Assembly (NCBI RefSeq): GCF_902833905.1
Contig: NZ_CADFGP010000034.1
Coordinates: 1 to 64,000 of the forward strand
DNA from: Paraburkholderia tuberum STM678
GTDB taxonomy: Bacteria > Pseudomonadota > Gammaproteobacteria > Burkholderiales > Burkholderiaceae
DNA: 64,000 nt
Direction of reading: 5' to 3'
Shown piece after piece: positions 45,205-53,505 of the stretch. Under the pieces are notes generated by a model. The model had not been told where the DNA came from. It searched no databases and was given only the letters and a program-made list of their open reading frames with translations. Each line of letters starts with the position of its first letter. Within the stretch, counting starts at the first letter, position 1. Both the position numbers and the translations under genes were made by a program.

Positions 45205-45281
45205 TGGGGTGGCTGATGGGACTCGAACCCACGACGACAGGAATCACAATCCTGGACTCTACCAACTGAGCTACAGCCACC
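45205..45281 (-). tRNA. tRNA-His(GTG)
   Basis: The minus strand reads GTGGCTGTAGCTCAGTTGG; the anticodon loop in CAGGATTGTGATTCCTG gives GTG. The acceptor CAGCCAC is followed by discriminator C and CCA. The extra base at 45281 pairs as the G-1 typical of tRNA-His. Confidence 0.95.
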
Positions 45282-45335
45282 ACTAACATCCGCTTGACTT
45301 GCTCTAAAAACCTGTCTCGCCGACGAAGAAACGAG

Positions 45336-45341
45336 ATTATA
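45336..45341 (-). promoter_or_regulatory. -10 box of tRNA-His promoter
   Basis: A consensus TATAAT on the minus strand lies 55 bases before the tRNA. The -35 (around TAGGCA, 45359-45364) is weak, and it overlaps the 3' side of dusA's intergenic end. Confidence 0.5.
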
Positions 45342-45369
45342 GGGACTAGATGGTGGTTTGCCTAGTCCT

Positions 45370-46359
45370 TTATTCAAAAATTTCGATGGGCTCGCGCAGA
45401 TGCTGTCTTGCTTCGTCGAAGATGGTCAGATCACGGGCCGCAAGTCGCTTGCTGTCGGACAAAACTCGACGCCAACCACGCGCACCCGCTTCGCCGCGAT
45501 ACAGCCCAAGCGCATGGCGCATGATCGCGCCGAGATAGGTGCCGCGCGCCATTTCGGTCGCGCAATACTCGATCAGTTTCGCTTCGACCTGCTCGCGCGT
45601 CAGAGGCGCCTGCGCGGAGCCATAGAAGCGCGCGTCGACATCGGCGAGCAGGTAGGGGTTGTGATACGCCTCGCGCCCGAGCATCACGCCGTCGACGTGC
45701 TGAAGATGCGCGTCGACTTCGTCGAGCGTCTTGATACCGCCATTGATGACGATTTCCAACTGCGGAAAATCGCGCTTCAACTGATACGCGTAGTCGTACT
45801 TGAGCGGCGGAATCTCGCGGTTTTCCTTCGGGCTCAGGCCCTTCAGTATCGCGTTGCGCGCATGAACGATAAAGACCTCACAGCCGGCTTGCGCGATCGT
45901 GCCGACAAAATCGCGGACGAAGCCGTATTCGTCGACCGTATCGACGCCGATGCGGTGCTTGACCGTGACTGGCACCGATACGACGTCGCGCATCGCCTTC
46001 ACGCAATCGGCGACGAGTTGCGGCTCGTTCATCAGGCATGCGCCGAACGCGCCGCGTTGTACGCGCTCGGATGGGCAGCCGCAATTCAGGTTGATTTCGT
46101 CATAGCCCCATTGCTCGCCGAGCTTAGCCGAACGCGCGAGATCGTCGGCCTCGCTGCCGCCGAGTTGCAGCGCGACTGGCGCTTCGTCGGGCGTGAATGC
46201 GAGATGACGCGGCACGTCGCCATGCAGCAGCGCGCCGGTCGTCACCATTTCCGTGTAAAGCCAGGTATGGCGCGAAATCATTCGATGCAGCGAGCGGCAA
46301 TGACGATCCGTCCAGTCCATCATCGGTGCCACAGAAATGCGGCGAGGGCTTGAATTCAT
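45370..46359 (-). CDS. dusA: tRNA-dihydrouridine(20/20a) synthase
   Basis: A 329-residue FMN enzyme that reduces U20/U20a in tRNA. RISVAPMMDWTDRHCR, LQLGGSEADDLARSA, INLNCGCPSERVQ with the catalytic cysteine, TVKHRIGVD and VINGGIKTLDEV are all DusA text. The prophage lies directly upstream of its 5' end, where many dusA-associated integrases insert. The first codons present here may therefore derive from the phage copy of the attachment core; the gene appears full length. Confidence 0.95.
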   Translation of the reverse strand: MNSSPRRISVAPMMDWTDRHCRSLHRMISRHTWLYTEMVTTGALLHGDVPRHLAFTPDEAPVALQLGGSEADDLARSAKLGEQWGYDEINLNCGCPSERVQRGAFGACLMNEPQLVADCVKAMRDVVSVPVTVKHRIGVDTVDEYGFVRDFVGTIAQAGCEVFIVHARNAILKGLSPKENREIPPLKYDYAYQLKRDFPQLEIVINGGIKTLDEVDAHLQHVDGVMLGREAYHNPYLLADVDARFYGSAQAPLTREQVEAKLIEYCATEMARGTYLGAIMRHALGLYRGEAGARGWRRVLSDSKRLAARDLTIFDEARQHLREPIEIFE

Positions 46360-46451
46360 TGGCTTTCAGCGCCAGCACTGGGCTGGGCGGGTGTTTCGGC
46401 GTTGCGTGATTCAACGCAGTTTAAGTCGTTTTCCGGTCGTTTCACGGCCAA

Positions 46452-46488
46452 GTGCTACGATGTAGGACCGAGTTTTGGTCTGTAGCAC
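46452..46488. promoter_or_regulatory. Inverted repeat directly before the integrase gene
   Basis: GTGCTAC (46452-46458) and GTAGCAC (46482-46488) enclose GGACC and GGTC arms around GAGTTTT. It is a nested hairpin or paired protein site, ending ten bases before the integrase ATG. Plausible as an Int or Xis arm-type site or as translational control of int. Confidence 0.5.
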
Positions 46489-46498
46489 CGGGGAGACG

Positions 46499-47587
46499 AT
46501 GGGAACAATATCGGCGCGGGAGCGCAAGGACAAGAGTATAGGCTACACCGCGCAGATCCGCCTGAAGGAGGGCGGAAAGGTCGTCTACACGGAATCGAAG
46601 ACGTTCGACCGGCGCCAGGCGGCGCAGTCATGGCTCGACAAGCGGGAGCGGGAGCTGGCCCAGCCCGGCGCGCTAGAGTCCGCCGCGAAGGAAGATCCCA
46701 CGCTCGCCGACGTGATCGATCGCTATATCAGGGAGTCCCGCCGCGCGATTGGGCGAACGAAAGAGCAGGTGCTACGCGCGATTCAGGTAGCACCGATAGG
46801 TGGGATGACCTGCAGCCGGGTCGGCAGCCAAGCATTTGTGCAGTTCGCCCAAAGCCTTAAGGTCAAACCCCAGACTGTCGAGAATTACATGTCGCACCTT
46901 GCCGCGGTGGTGCATGTTGCGCGGCCAGCGTGGGGCTATCCGCTGGACGAAAAGCAGCTTGTTGACGCTCGCACGGTGCTGAAGAAGCTCGGCGCGACCG
47001 GCAAGTCCCGGCAGCGCGACCGCAGGCCGACTCTAGACGAACTCGACCGGATCATGACTCACTTCGGCGAGGTCCGCGCGCGTCGCCCGGCGAGTGCCCC
47101 GATGCAAGCGCTGACCGCGTTCGCGATCTTCTCGACCCGTCGCCTTGAGGAAATGCTGCGCATCGCGCATGAAGACCTCGACGAGGCCCATAGCCGAGTG
47201 CTCGTGCGAGACCTAAAGCATCCGGGCCAGAAGATCGGCAACGACGTATGGTGCGATCTGCCGCCCGAGGCAATGCGCATCATCAAGGCGCAACCGACGA
47301 AAAAGGGGCGGATTTTTCCATACACCAACGATGCAGTCGGCGCAGCGTTCACGCGCGCGTGTCAGTTTCTGGCGATCGAGGATTTGCACCTGCACGACAT
47401 GCGCCATGAAGGCACCAGCAGGCTATTCGAGATGGGGTTGACCATTCCGCACGTGGCGGCGGTGACAGGGCACCGAAGCTGGTCGAGCCTGAAGCGCTAT
47501 ACGCACCTCAGGCACACGGGGGATCGGTTTTCGGGATGGAAGTGGCTCGGCGTCGTCGCGCCACCTCAGGCGACTCCGGAAAGCTGA
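46499..47587 (+). CDS. Tyrosine-type phage integrase
   Basis: A 362-residue site-specific recombinase. The N-terminal arm-binding and core-binding regions are followed by the catalytic domain: first arginine in FSTRRLEEML, lysine in VRDLKHPGQ, HDMRHEGTSRLFE for the H-x-x-R, then TGHRSWSSLKRYTHL with the second histidine and the nucleophile tyrosine. GGGAGA precedes the ATG. Its place next to dusA fits the dusA-associated integrase group. Its 3' end overlaps the convergent PrtN-like gene by 22 bases. Confidence 0.93.
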   Translation: MGTISARERKDKSIGYTAQIRLKEGGKVVYTESKTFDRRQAAQSWLDKRERELAQPGALESAAKEDPTLADVIDRYIRESRRAIGRTKEQVLRAIQVAPIGGMTCSRVGSQAFVQFAQSLKVKPQTVENYMSHLAAVVHVARPAWGYPLDEKQLVDARTVLKKLGATGKSRQRDRRPTLDELDRIMTHFGEVRARRPASAPMQALTAFAIFSTRRLEEMLRIAHEDLDEAHSRVLVRDLKHPGQKIGNDVWCDLPPEAMRIIKAQPTKKGRIFPYTNDAVGAAFTRACQFLAIEDLHLHDMRHEGTSRLFEMGLTIPHVAAVTGHRSWSSLKRYTHLRHTGDRFSGWKWLGVVAPPQATPES

Positions 47588-47832
47588 TTGCACTCTTTGA
47601 CGGCCGCTTTGCGGCGCTTGTCGATGTAATCAGCCAGATCTGTCAAGTGAACGCCCTTCGCGCCTTTCTGCGACGACTCCATGCGCACGAGCGGCAGCGC
47701 GATCTCGCCAGCGGAAATCTTGCGCAGCAGTGTCGGCACCGTGAGCGGCGCGAAGTAGTCGCGGCACACGGTTTCGATCGGGATTACCGCGGCCGCGTTG
47801 TATTGGGCCATCAGAAGGAAGACGGTATTCAT
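47566..47832 (-). CDS. PrtN-like (pyocin activator family) protein
   Basis: An 88-residue protein: MNTVFLLMAQYNAAAVIPIE, CRDYFAPL, LRKISAGEIALPLVRMESSQ and AKGVHLTDLADYIDKRR are PrtN family text. PrtN activates pyocin genes after DNA damage in Pseudomonas. In prophages beside an integrase the same fold may serve as an activator or as an excisionase-like DNA-binding protein; which applies here is not known. GGAG lies six bases before the ATG at 47832. It is the last gene of the leftward operon. Confidence 0.82.
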   Translation of the reverse strand: MNTVFLLMAQYNAAAVIPIETVCRDYFAPLTVPTLLRKISAGEIALPLVRMESSQKGAKGVHLTDLADYIDKRRKAAVKECNQLSGVA

Positions 47833-47969
47833 TTCAGGCTCCATGCTGGTCGCGTTGTTTCGATCGCTCGTGCTGCCGCTTCGGTCGTAGTCAGGCCGTC
47901 GAAAAGGTCGCCTTGTGCGCGCGGCTTTCGAGGCTCAATGTCTCTGCGGCATACCGGCGCGCCGCGGGC

Positions 47970-48161
47970 TTAGGCGAAGTGCTTCGCGTGAAGCTCGTCC
48001 AGTCGTTCGACCTGTTTGTCGGTCAGGCTCGTGACACGGCCGGCGCTTCGGATCGCATCGAGCTGGCGCACGAATCCCTGTTCCCATTCGGTCAGGTCTT
48101 TGGTTCCGAGCAGACCGGAGAGCTTCTTGATCATGTCGGTGGTGGAGTAGTGGCGTGGCAT
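47970..48161 (-). CDS. Small phage protein
   Basis: A 63-residue helical protein, MPRHYSTTDMIKKLSGLLGT, with WEQGFVRQLDAIR. The ribosome site GGGAG is in a 17-base module, shared exactly with the next gene's start. No family was recognised. Confidence 0.65.
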   Translation of the reverse strand: MPRHYSTTDMIKKLSGLLGTKDLTEWEQGFVRQLDAIRSAGRVTSLTDKQVERLDELHAKHFA

Positions 48162-48162
48162 G

Positions 48163-48408
48163 TCAGGCTCCCTTTGCTTTGTCGATTGCGATCTCGGCGC
48201 GCCGGCGGGCGTAGCCCATCGGCAGCCCCATCGCATCCCACACCTCGACGAGATGCTCGAGCGCGTCGAGCAGGTCCGGCGCGGTTGCAAAAAGCGGCGC
48301 GAGTTCGATGTACTTGCCGTACAACTCCGCGACCGGTTCGTTGGCCGTGTCGTCGCTCTGTGCCCGAACCCATCCATGCGGCCCCACGTGAAGCTGCTTG
48401 ATCAGCAT
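48163..48408 (-). CDS. Small phage protein
   Basis: An 81-residue protein, MLIKQLHVGPHGWVRAQSDD, followed by a helical segment (LATAPDLLDALEHLVEVWDA with AMGL). This resembles the many phage proteins of this size with a LLxALExL helix. Ribosome site GGGAG. It lies two bases from the start of the gene at 47970-48161 and one base from the ATPase stop. Confidence 0.68.
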   Translation of the reverse strand: MLIKQLHVGPHGWVRAQSDDTANEPVAELYGKYIELAPLFATAPDLLDALEHLVEVWDAMGLPMGYARRRAEIAIDKAKGA

Positions 48409-48409
48409 G

Positions 48410-50197
48410 TCAGGCTCCCTTCGGCTGGCGCGCCGCGATGGCGCCGTCTCCGGGCTTGTCGGCTGGATGACTGAGAAGCGCGCGCGCCGTGGAGCCTTCT
48501 ATCCAGAACGTCTCAATGGTCTCGGGTAGTCCCTTCGGCGGTTCTTTCAGGCTCATGAAAATGAGCGCCGTGTCGATCTGGTTCGCGTAAGCGAGATCGT
48601 CGAGCCAGTAAAACAGGCGATCGCGCTCGGGCCCGATCAATACGTCTGCGCGATCCAGCACCAGCAGACGCAGGCCGCTGATCAGACTGATGGCACACGC
48701 GAGGTGTGCGTCAGCCCGCCATCTTTCCGATTCGGAAAGGAGCTGATACGGGCGCCCGTCGGCCAGAATTTCCATTTCAGGCGTGACCGTCACGTCTGCC
48801 CACTCGGACATCTCCGCGAGCGCGGTCAACTGCTCGTTGAGCGGCTGCAACGCCTCGCGCATCAGGTCTGCTGGAATGCCATCTGGCGCGAGCGCGTCGG
48901 CGATCGCTTCCCACGCCTGTACATCGGCGTGCTGCGAGGCCGCGTCGCGCTCTTTTTCCCCGGCTGCTGCTGCGGCGCGCTGCTGGTCGCGGTGCTTCTC
49001 GACCTCGGCGGTGATAGTTCGGCGCCGCGCCTGCAAGTCCGCGAGTTCCTGTCGAAGGCCGTCAACGTCGATGACGGGAGCGTCGGTGTCTTCCTCTCCC
49101 TCGATGGCTCGCAACTGCTTCGCTGCAGTGTCGGCCGCCTCCAGCTCGCGGCGGCGATTGGCTGCGGCGTTCTGCAGCATGGTCAGACTCGCTTCGTATT
49201 CGGGAAGCTTGGCGATCGCCTCATCGTCGCGCACCGCGGCAACGCTGGCGCTCAGCACGCCGTTCAGGTAGCGGAGAAGGGCTCCGCACTCGGGGCATGC
49301 GCATTCGATACCCGCCGGCGTGCCGCCCGCGCGCTCGCGAAGGCTGTCGACCTGCGGTTTGAACTCCGCCACCTCGTTATCTGCCCGTTGCACAAGATCG
49401 GTCAGGCGGGCGAACTGGGAGGCAGTGGTGCGCAGGGTAGCGATCTGCTCGGCCCGCCCGCGCGCTGTGCTTTGGGCGACCTCGGCCGCGCCGATCTCCT
49501 GCTGCACGTCGCCGATCTCGCCGTCGAGCGATTCGAGATCCGCCTCGAGCTTGAGCAACGCGGCTTCGTCGAACGTGACCGCGGCGGGCGCCCAGCCGTC
49601 AGCCTTTGAACTGCCGTAGGTCTCACCGGTCACGACGCGCCACGCGGTTTTTCCGGCTCGCGCCTTGTCGCCTGCTTCCTTGTGGGCGGCGTCGATGCCG
49701 GCGCGCACCATCGGAATCACTGACTCGATCCGCTTTTTGTCTGCGTCGGACATAGGCGTCTTGTCGAACAACCGCGCGACGAGGCGGCGCCGGATGTCAT
49801 CGGAGCCGACTTTCACGCCCATCAGTTCGTACAGAAAAGAACGGCGTGCCTTGTCGTCGAACTGGGCGAAGCACTGGGCGTCGAGCACCATTGGAAGCCG
49901 CGGATCGTCGGTGAGACCGCGCGCGAGCTTGCCGGCGGGCAGGCTGATGCTGTTCGCGGCATCGCCTGATGTGACGATGATATGGCCGTACTTCGCGTCG
50001 TCGTGCAGCAGCTGGCCGTACGCCTTCTTCAACGACACGCGCACGGTGTCGCCGGTCAGGGCCATCCGGACAGCCTCCTGAATGCTGCTCTTGCCGGCGC
50101 CGTTTGCGCCGGCGAACAGTCCGACGGGCTTGGTCAGGTGGACGTCGGCCTCGGCGATGCCGAGAACGTCTCGCACGAGGAGATGGGTCAGCTTCAT
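48410..50197 (-). CDS. SMC/SbcC-like AAA ATPase with zinc hook
   Basis: A 595-residue ABC-type ATPase of the Rad50/SbcC kind. Walker A GANGAGKSS (30-38), a coiled coil broken by a CPEC zinc-hook motif (301-304), a second coiled coil, an ABC-signature-like LSESERWRADAHLACAISL and Walker B LRLLVLDRADVL. It probably works with the phage nuclease and RecT in processing DNA ends. No SbcD-type nuclease is adjacent. It overlaps the upstream gene by ATGA. Confidence 0.85.
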   Translation of the reverse strand: MKLTHLLVRDVLGIAEADVHLTKPVGLFAGANGAGKSSIQEAVRMALTGDTVRVSLKKAYGQLLHDDAKYGHIIVTSGDAANSISLPAGKLARGLTDDPRLPMVLDAQCFAQFDDKARRSFLYELMGVKVGSDDIRRRLVARLFDKTPMSDADKKRIESVIPMVRAGIDAAHKEAGDKARAGKTAWRVVTGETYGSSKADGWAPAAVTFDEAALLKLEADLESLDGEIGDVQQEIGAAEVAQSTARGRAEQIATLRTTASQFARLTDLVQRADNEVAEFKPQVDSLRERAGGTPAGIECACPECGALLRYLNGVLSASVAAVRDDEAIAKLPEYEASLTMLQNAAANRRRELEAADTAAKQLRAIEGEEDTDAPVIDVDGLRQELADLQARRRTITAEVEKHRDQQRAAAAAGEKERDAASQHADVQAWEAIADALAPDGIPADLMREALQPLNEQLTALAEMSEWADVTVTPEMEILADGRPYQLLSESERWRADAHLACAISLISGLRLLVLDRADVLIGPERDRLFYWLDDLAYANQIDTALIFMSLKEPPKGLPETIETFWIEGSTARALLSHPADKPGDGAIAARQPKGA

Positions 50198-51108
50198 GCT
50201 GCATCTCCGCCAATGTCGTCGCCGCCGTTCACATCAATCACCGTTCGGCGACCGGTCTCGTCGGGCCCGCTGATCACGCCGTGATTTTCAAGCTGCTCGA
50301 TGATGCCGGCGGCGCGGTTGTATCCGATTCTCAGATGGCGCTGAACGAAGCTGATCGTCGCGCGCTTGTGCTCGCGCACAAGGGCCGCCGCCTGCTCGAA
50401 CAGTTCGTCGACGGGGTCATGACTCTCGGCAGCGTCGGCCTGTTCCTCGTGCCACGACTTCCAACCCTTTATCCACGCGATGCATAGATCTCCGCGCATG
50501 ACCGGGCACTCGCTTTCGGGCAGTCCGTCGGCGGCAGCTTTGCGCCCCGCTTCGTGCTGCCCGTCGATCTCGGATTGCAGCGGGTCGTCGCCGAGCGCCG
50601 CGACCGGGCGGAATTCGGCGTCGACAACGTCGTCATCGTCGGACGGCCCATTCATTCCATCGCCATCCTCGGCGGTGTACTCGCCGCCAAGGTCGAGGCC
50701 GCGCTGATCGTTTTCGCCGCGCACCTCATCCATGCCGCCCGTATGCTCGCCGGCGTCGGACACGACGATCAGCACCTGCTTTCCCTGTGCGTCGTAGAGC
50801 TCGTGCAGCGAGGGCGCTGCTCGGCCCACCTTGATGACGGCCTCTGCGCCGTCCTTGATGGTGATCTGCTCGAGGTCGCCGGCAACCACCATGCGCCCGT
50901 CGCTGGCAATCAGGTGCACGGCCATCTTGACCGCGTTTTCGACGCGCTTGCGCAGCCGGTCGATGATGTCGTTCTGCTTGGTCTCGGACAGCTTGACCCA
51001 CACGTCGGGAAGCATTTTCAGTTCGAGGACGGTGGCCGACAGCAGGTCCTTGCCGACAGTGGCCGCGGTCATGCCGAGGACCGCCTTGTGTTCTTCCGAA
51101 TTGCTCAC
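50194..51108 (-). CDS. Phage protein with RMF-like and FtsK-gamma domains
   Basis: A 304-residue protein in three parts. Residues 1-125 are unrecognised; 126-185 are acidic and probably disordered. Residues about 186-222 (EAGRKAAADGLPESECPV then IAWIKGWKSW) resemble ribosome modulation factor. Residues about 233-290 (DELFEQAAALVREHKRATIS, FVQRHLRIGYNRAAGIIEQL) match the FtsK gamma winged helix that reads KOPS DNA in the bacterial translocase. There is no motor domain. It lies between the SMC-like ATPase and RecT, so a DNA-targeting role in recombination is likely. Confidence 0.8.
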   Translation of the reverse strand: MSNSEEHKAVLGMTAATVGKDLLSATVLELKMLPDVWVKLSETKQNDIIDRLRKRVENAVKMAVHLIASDGRMVVAGDLEQITIKDGAEAVIKVGRAAPSLHELYDAQGKQVLIVVSDAGEHTGGMDEVRGENDQRGLDLGGEYTAEDGDGMNGPSDDDDVVDAEFRPVAALGDDPLQSEIDGQHEAGRKAAADGLPESECPVMRGDLCIAWIKGWKSWHEEQADAAESHDPVDELFEQAAALVREHKRATISFVQRHLRIGYNRAAGIIEQLENHGVISGPDETGRRTVIDVNGGDDIGGDAA

Positions 51109-51136
51109 GGATGCTCCTTTTTATTCGAATGAATGG

Positions 51137-52360
51137 TTATTCGGCGCTGATGGGTCCGCGCGGCCGGCGTTGCGGCGGCGTGGTCGCCTGTCGCTGGCGG
51201 GATTGAGATTGCGACTCCTGTGCGCCACTCAGTTCGCGCACGCGCCTCGATGCCAGCGCGTTGAGTTCCGCTTTAGCCGCCTCGTCCGAGACGCCGCTGA
51301 TCGCGCTGCGCGCGAGGTCGATTTCCTCGGGCGAGTTCGCGGTTTCGAGGTCCTCGCGGATGCCCTGAATCAGTCCCGATTCGTCGAACGCGAAGTCGTC
51401 TTGCTGGCTGTCCGACTTTTGCTGCGCAGATACCTGCGCGGTAGATGCGACGGTCTGCTCCTGCTTCGCTTCGTTGGCCGGGGCGGGTTCGCGTCGCTGA
51501 GCCGCTGGCGAGGTCGGTTGTGCTGAGGTCTGGGTGGCCGGAACGACTTCAGCAGCAGGCGCAGGACCGGCGCGAAGATCGTCGACGGTCGTGCGGTTGA
51601 CTGTGTACGAGCCATCCGCGTGCACGTCGACGATGTCGGTGACTTCCTCTGCCGTCTGGAGACCCATCAGCAATTCGGGCGCATAAAGCTTGCCGAAGAA
51701 GGCGGCGGAGCGATATCGAAGCATCACTTCAGGCATCGTCATCCACTTGCTGCCATTCTTCGTCAGCCAGCCTTCGTCAATCGCCATCTGAATACTGATG
51801 GTCGGTGATTCGAGGCGCTCACCGGTCTGCTTTTCGATCGCCCACGCGACGCATGTCTGGTGCCGAACGGTTACCTTCCTGGGTACGCTCACCTTTTTGG
51901 CACGGCCATTCGGCTGGTCTTGCCACTCGGTCGCGTTGTAGGTCACTTCCTCGGGATCGGTTGCAGGGCTCAAGTCAAAGCGAAGCGGCGAGTACTTCCC
52001 GCACGAGTTGATCGCCGCGATGATGAATTGCGATGACCAGGAGGGGCGGCCTTCGACGATGTACAAATTCTGCATCACCATCAGCGGATCGGCGCCCATG
52101 CGTTGCGCCATGTTCAGCGCGACGACACAGTTGGAAAGCCCGTTGGGATTGTCTTCATAGCCGGTGACCTTGCCGTACTCCTTGACTTCGGTCTGTGCAC
52201 GATACGCAACCGGTACCAACGTCGAGTTGGTCAGCAATTTTGCGGCGCGCTGCATCAGTTCGAACGATTGCAGCGTGCCGAACCCCATTTCAACGGCGGG
52301 CAAATTGGCTTCGCGTGGCGCGGGGTTGCGCAGATTTTCTACAGTTGTCGGGGTCGACAT
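51137..52360 (-). CDS. RecT-family single-strand annealing recombinase
   Basis: A 407-residue RecT-like protein. The core (about 25-230) includes ALNMAQRMGADPLMVMQNLY, GRPSWSSQFIIAAINSCGKY, a TVRHQTCVAWAIEKQTGE stretch and GSKWMTMPEVMLRYRSAAFF. A long Gln/Ala/Pro/Ser-rich C-terminal tail follows, probably for partner binding. AGAGGACC precedes the ATG. It pairs with the nuclease gene immediately upstream. Confidence 0.9.
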   Translation of the reverse strand: MSTPTTVENLRNPAPREANLPAVEMGFGTLQSFELMQRAAKLLTNSTLVPVAYRAQTEVKEYGKVTGYEDNPNGLSNCVVALNMAQRMGADPLMVMQNLYIVEGRPSWSSQFIIAAINSCGKYSPLRFDLSPATDPEEVTYNATEWQDQPNGRAKKVSVPRKVTVRHQTCVAWAIEKQTGERLESPTISIQMAIDEGWLTKNGSKWMTMPEVMLRYRSAAFFGKLYAPELLMGLQTAEEVTDIVDVHADGSYTVNRTTVDDLRAGPAPAAEVVPATQTSAQPTSPAAQRREPAPANEAKQEQTVASTAQVSAQQKSDSQQDDFAFDESGLIQGIREDLETANSPEEIDLARSAISGVSDEAAKAELNALASRRVRELSGAQESQSQSRQRQATTPPQRRPRGPISAE

Positions 52361-52369
52361 AGGGTCCTC

Positions 52370-53170
52370 TTAAGCGTGAAACATGCAGGTCTTCCAGCGC
52401 GCGCAGTACTTGGGCGAGCAGAGGACCGATTGGGGATTGGGAGGAAACAGGCCGCTGCGGAACATCGCGGCGGCGAACTGGATCAGGCCGCGGTGGTCTT
52501 CGGTGCCCACCATGACGCGTCGCGCGTCGAACAGCGGGCTGACCATTGGCGCTGTCTTGCCGGCGGTCGGCAGGGCGATGATCTGGCCGCCCACCGTCGG
52601 CTCCTTCGTGGTGTGCTCGTACAAAAGCTGGTACGTGCCGAGCTGCGCCGACTTGCCCTTCAGGTTCACCTGGCCGTTCTGAATGATGGCGCGCCCAGTC
52701 TTCAGGTCAGGAATGGCAATTCCGTCCTCCCGGCGCGCGACGCGTGCGCGGTCCATCGAACCGGTCAGGCGCACGATAGTGCCGCCGCCGCAGTCGATCT
52801 CGAACGGCGAGAGCTTCATTTCGACCGCCGTGTACTCGAACTGAGGGGCGATCTCCAGGCAATACCGCGTATGCAGCGACAGGCCGATCCGCTCGGCTTC
52901 GCGCAACGTCAGATCGTCGTCGCTGTAGTCGACGTCTTGCGTCGGGTTATGCAGGGTGTCGATGAACACGCCGGCGGTATCGTCAGGCGACAGCGGGTTG
53001 CCGTCGAGGTGCGCCTGATCGTTCGCTGCGGTGCTGGCGTGCACCGCCGTGCCGAGCGTGGCGCGCAGGCCCGACGCCTTGCGCATCCCGAGAAGGTGTT
53101 CGCCTTCAAATTTCATTGCGCAGTCGAACAGGGTTCCCCATGCGGATGCGCGGATCGTTATCGTGCCCAT
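52370..53170 (-). CDS. PD-(D/E)XK nuclease with probable Fe-S cluster
   Basis: A 266-residue RecB/Cas4-like exonuclease. SAWGTLFDCAMKFEGEHLL carries the first cysteine; IAIPDLKTGRA is the D-x-K active-site strand with the preceding acidic residue in VEMKLSPFEID region; the C-terminal CSPKYCARWKTCMF supplies three cysteines, the four-cysteine pattern of AddB/Cas4-type Fe-S nucleases. It has no ribosome site of its own. Its ATG overlaps the KTSC stop (TAATG), so it is translationally coupled. It likely makes the single strands that RecT anneals. Confidence 0.82.
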   Translation of the reverse strand: MGTITIRASAWGTLFDCAMKFEGEHLLGMRKASGLRATLGTAVHASTAANDQAHLDGNPLSPDDTAGVFIDTLHNPTQDVDYSDDDLTLREAERIGLSLHTRYCLEIAPQFEYTAVEMKLSPFEIDCGGGTIVRLTGSMDRARVARREDGIAIPDLKTGRAIIQNGQVNLKGKSAQLGTYQLLYEHTTKEPTVGGQIIALPTAGKTAPMVSPLFDARRVMVGTEDHRGLIQFAAAMFRSGLFPPNPQSVLCSPKYCARWKTCMFHA

Positions 53171-53457
53171 TAGGAGGCCCGCCCGGTGTAAGGCTTCTTC
53201 TCGACGCAGACGCACGGAAAGCGGTGCGGAAACGGCCTGATGTGGTGGTGAAAATGCGTGCCGATCGACTTGGCCTGCCGGAGCGCCTCGAAATTCGAAG
53301 GTGTGAAGTTCGAGTAGTAGTAGAGCGAGGTGGGCGCCCCGGTCTTACCGTCTTTGAACCGAACCGCCAGGGTACCGGTCGACGGATCGTAGCCAATACT
53401 GTGGATCTGTGAGGACTCCACAGCATCCATTGCGATCTTTGGAGTGGGTGTGTTCAT
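53170..53457 (-). CDS. KTSC domain protein
   Basis: A 95-residue small protein with a KTSC-type domain: VESSQIHSIGYDPSTGTLAV, FKDG, YYYSNFTPSNFEALRQAKSI and GTHFHHHIRP. The KTSC domain is common in phage recombination operons and is thought to aid nucleic-acid handling, but its role is not settled. Overlaps the nuclease gene by one base. Confidence 0.82.
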   Translation of the reverse strand: MNTPTPKIAMDAVESSQIHSIGYDPSTGTLAVRFKDGKTGAPTSLYYYSNFTPSNFEALRQAKSIGTHFHHHIRPFPHRFPCVCVEKKPYTGRAS

Positions 53458-53505
53458 ATCGGACGTTAGGGTGAAAGGTTGACCAGTGCTTGCTATTGGG
53501 CTTCA

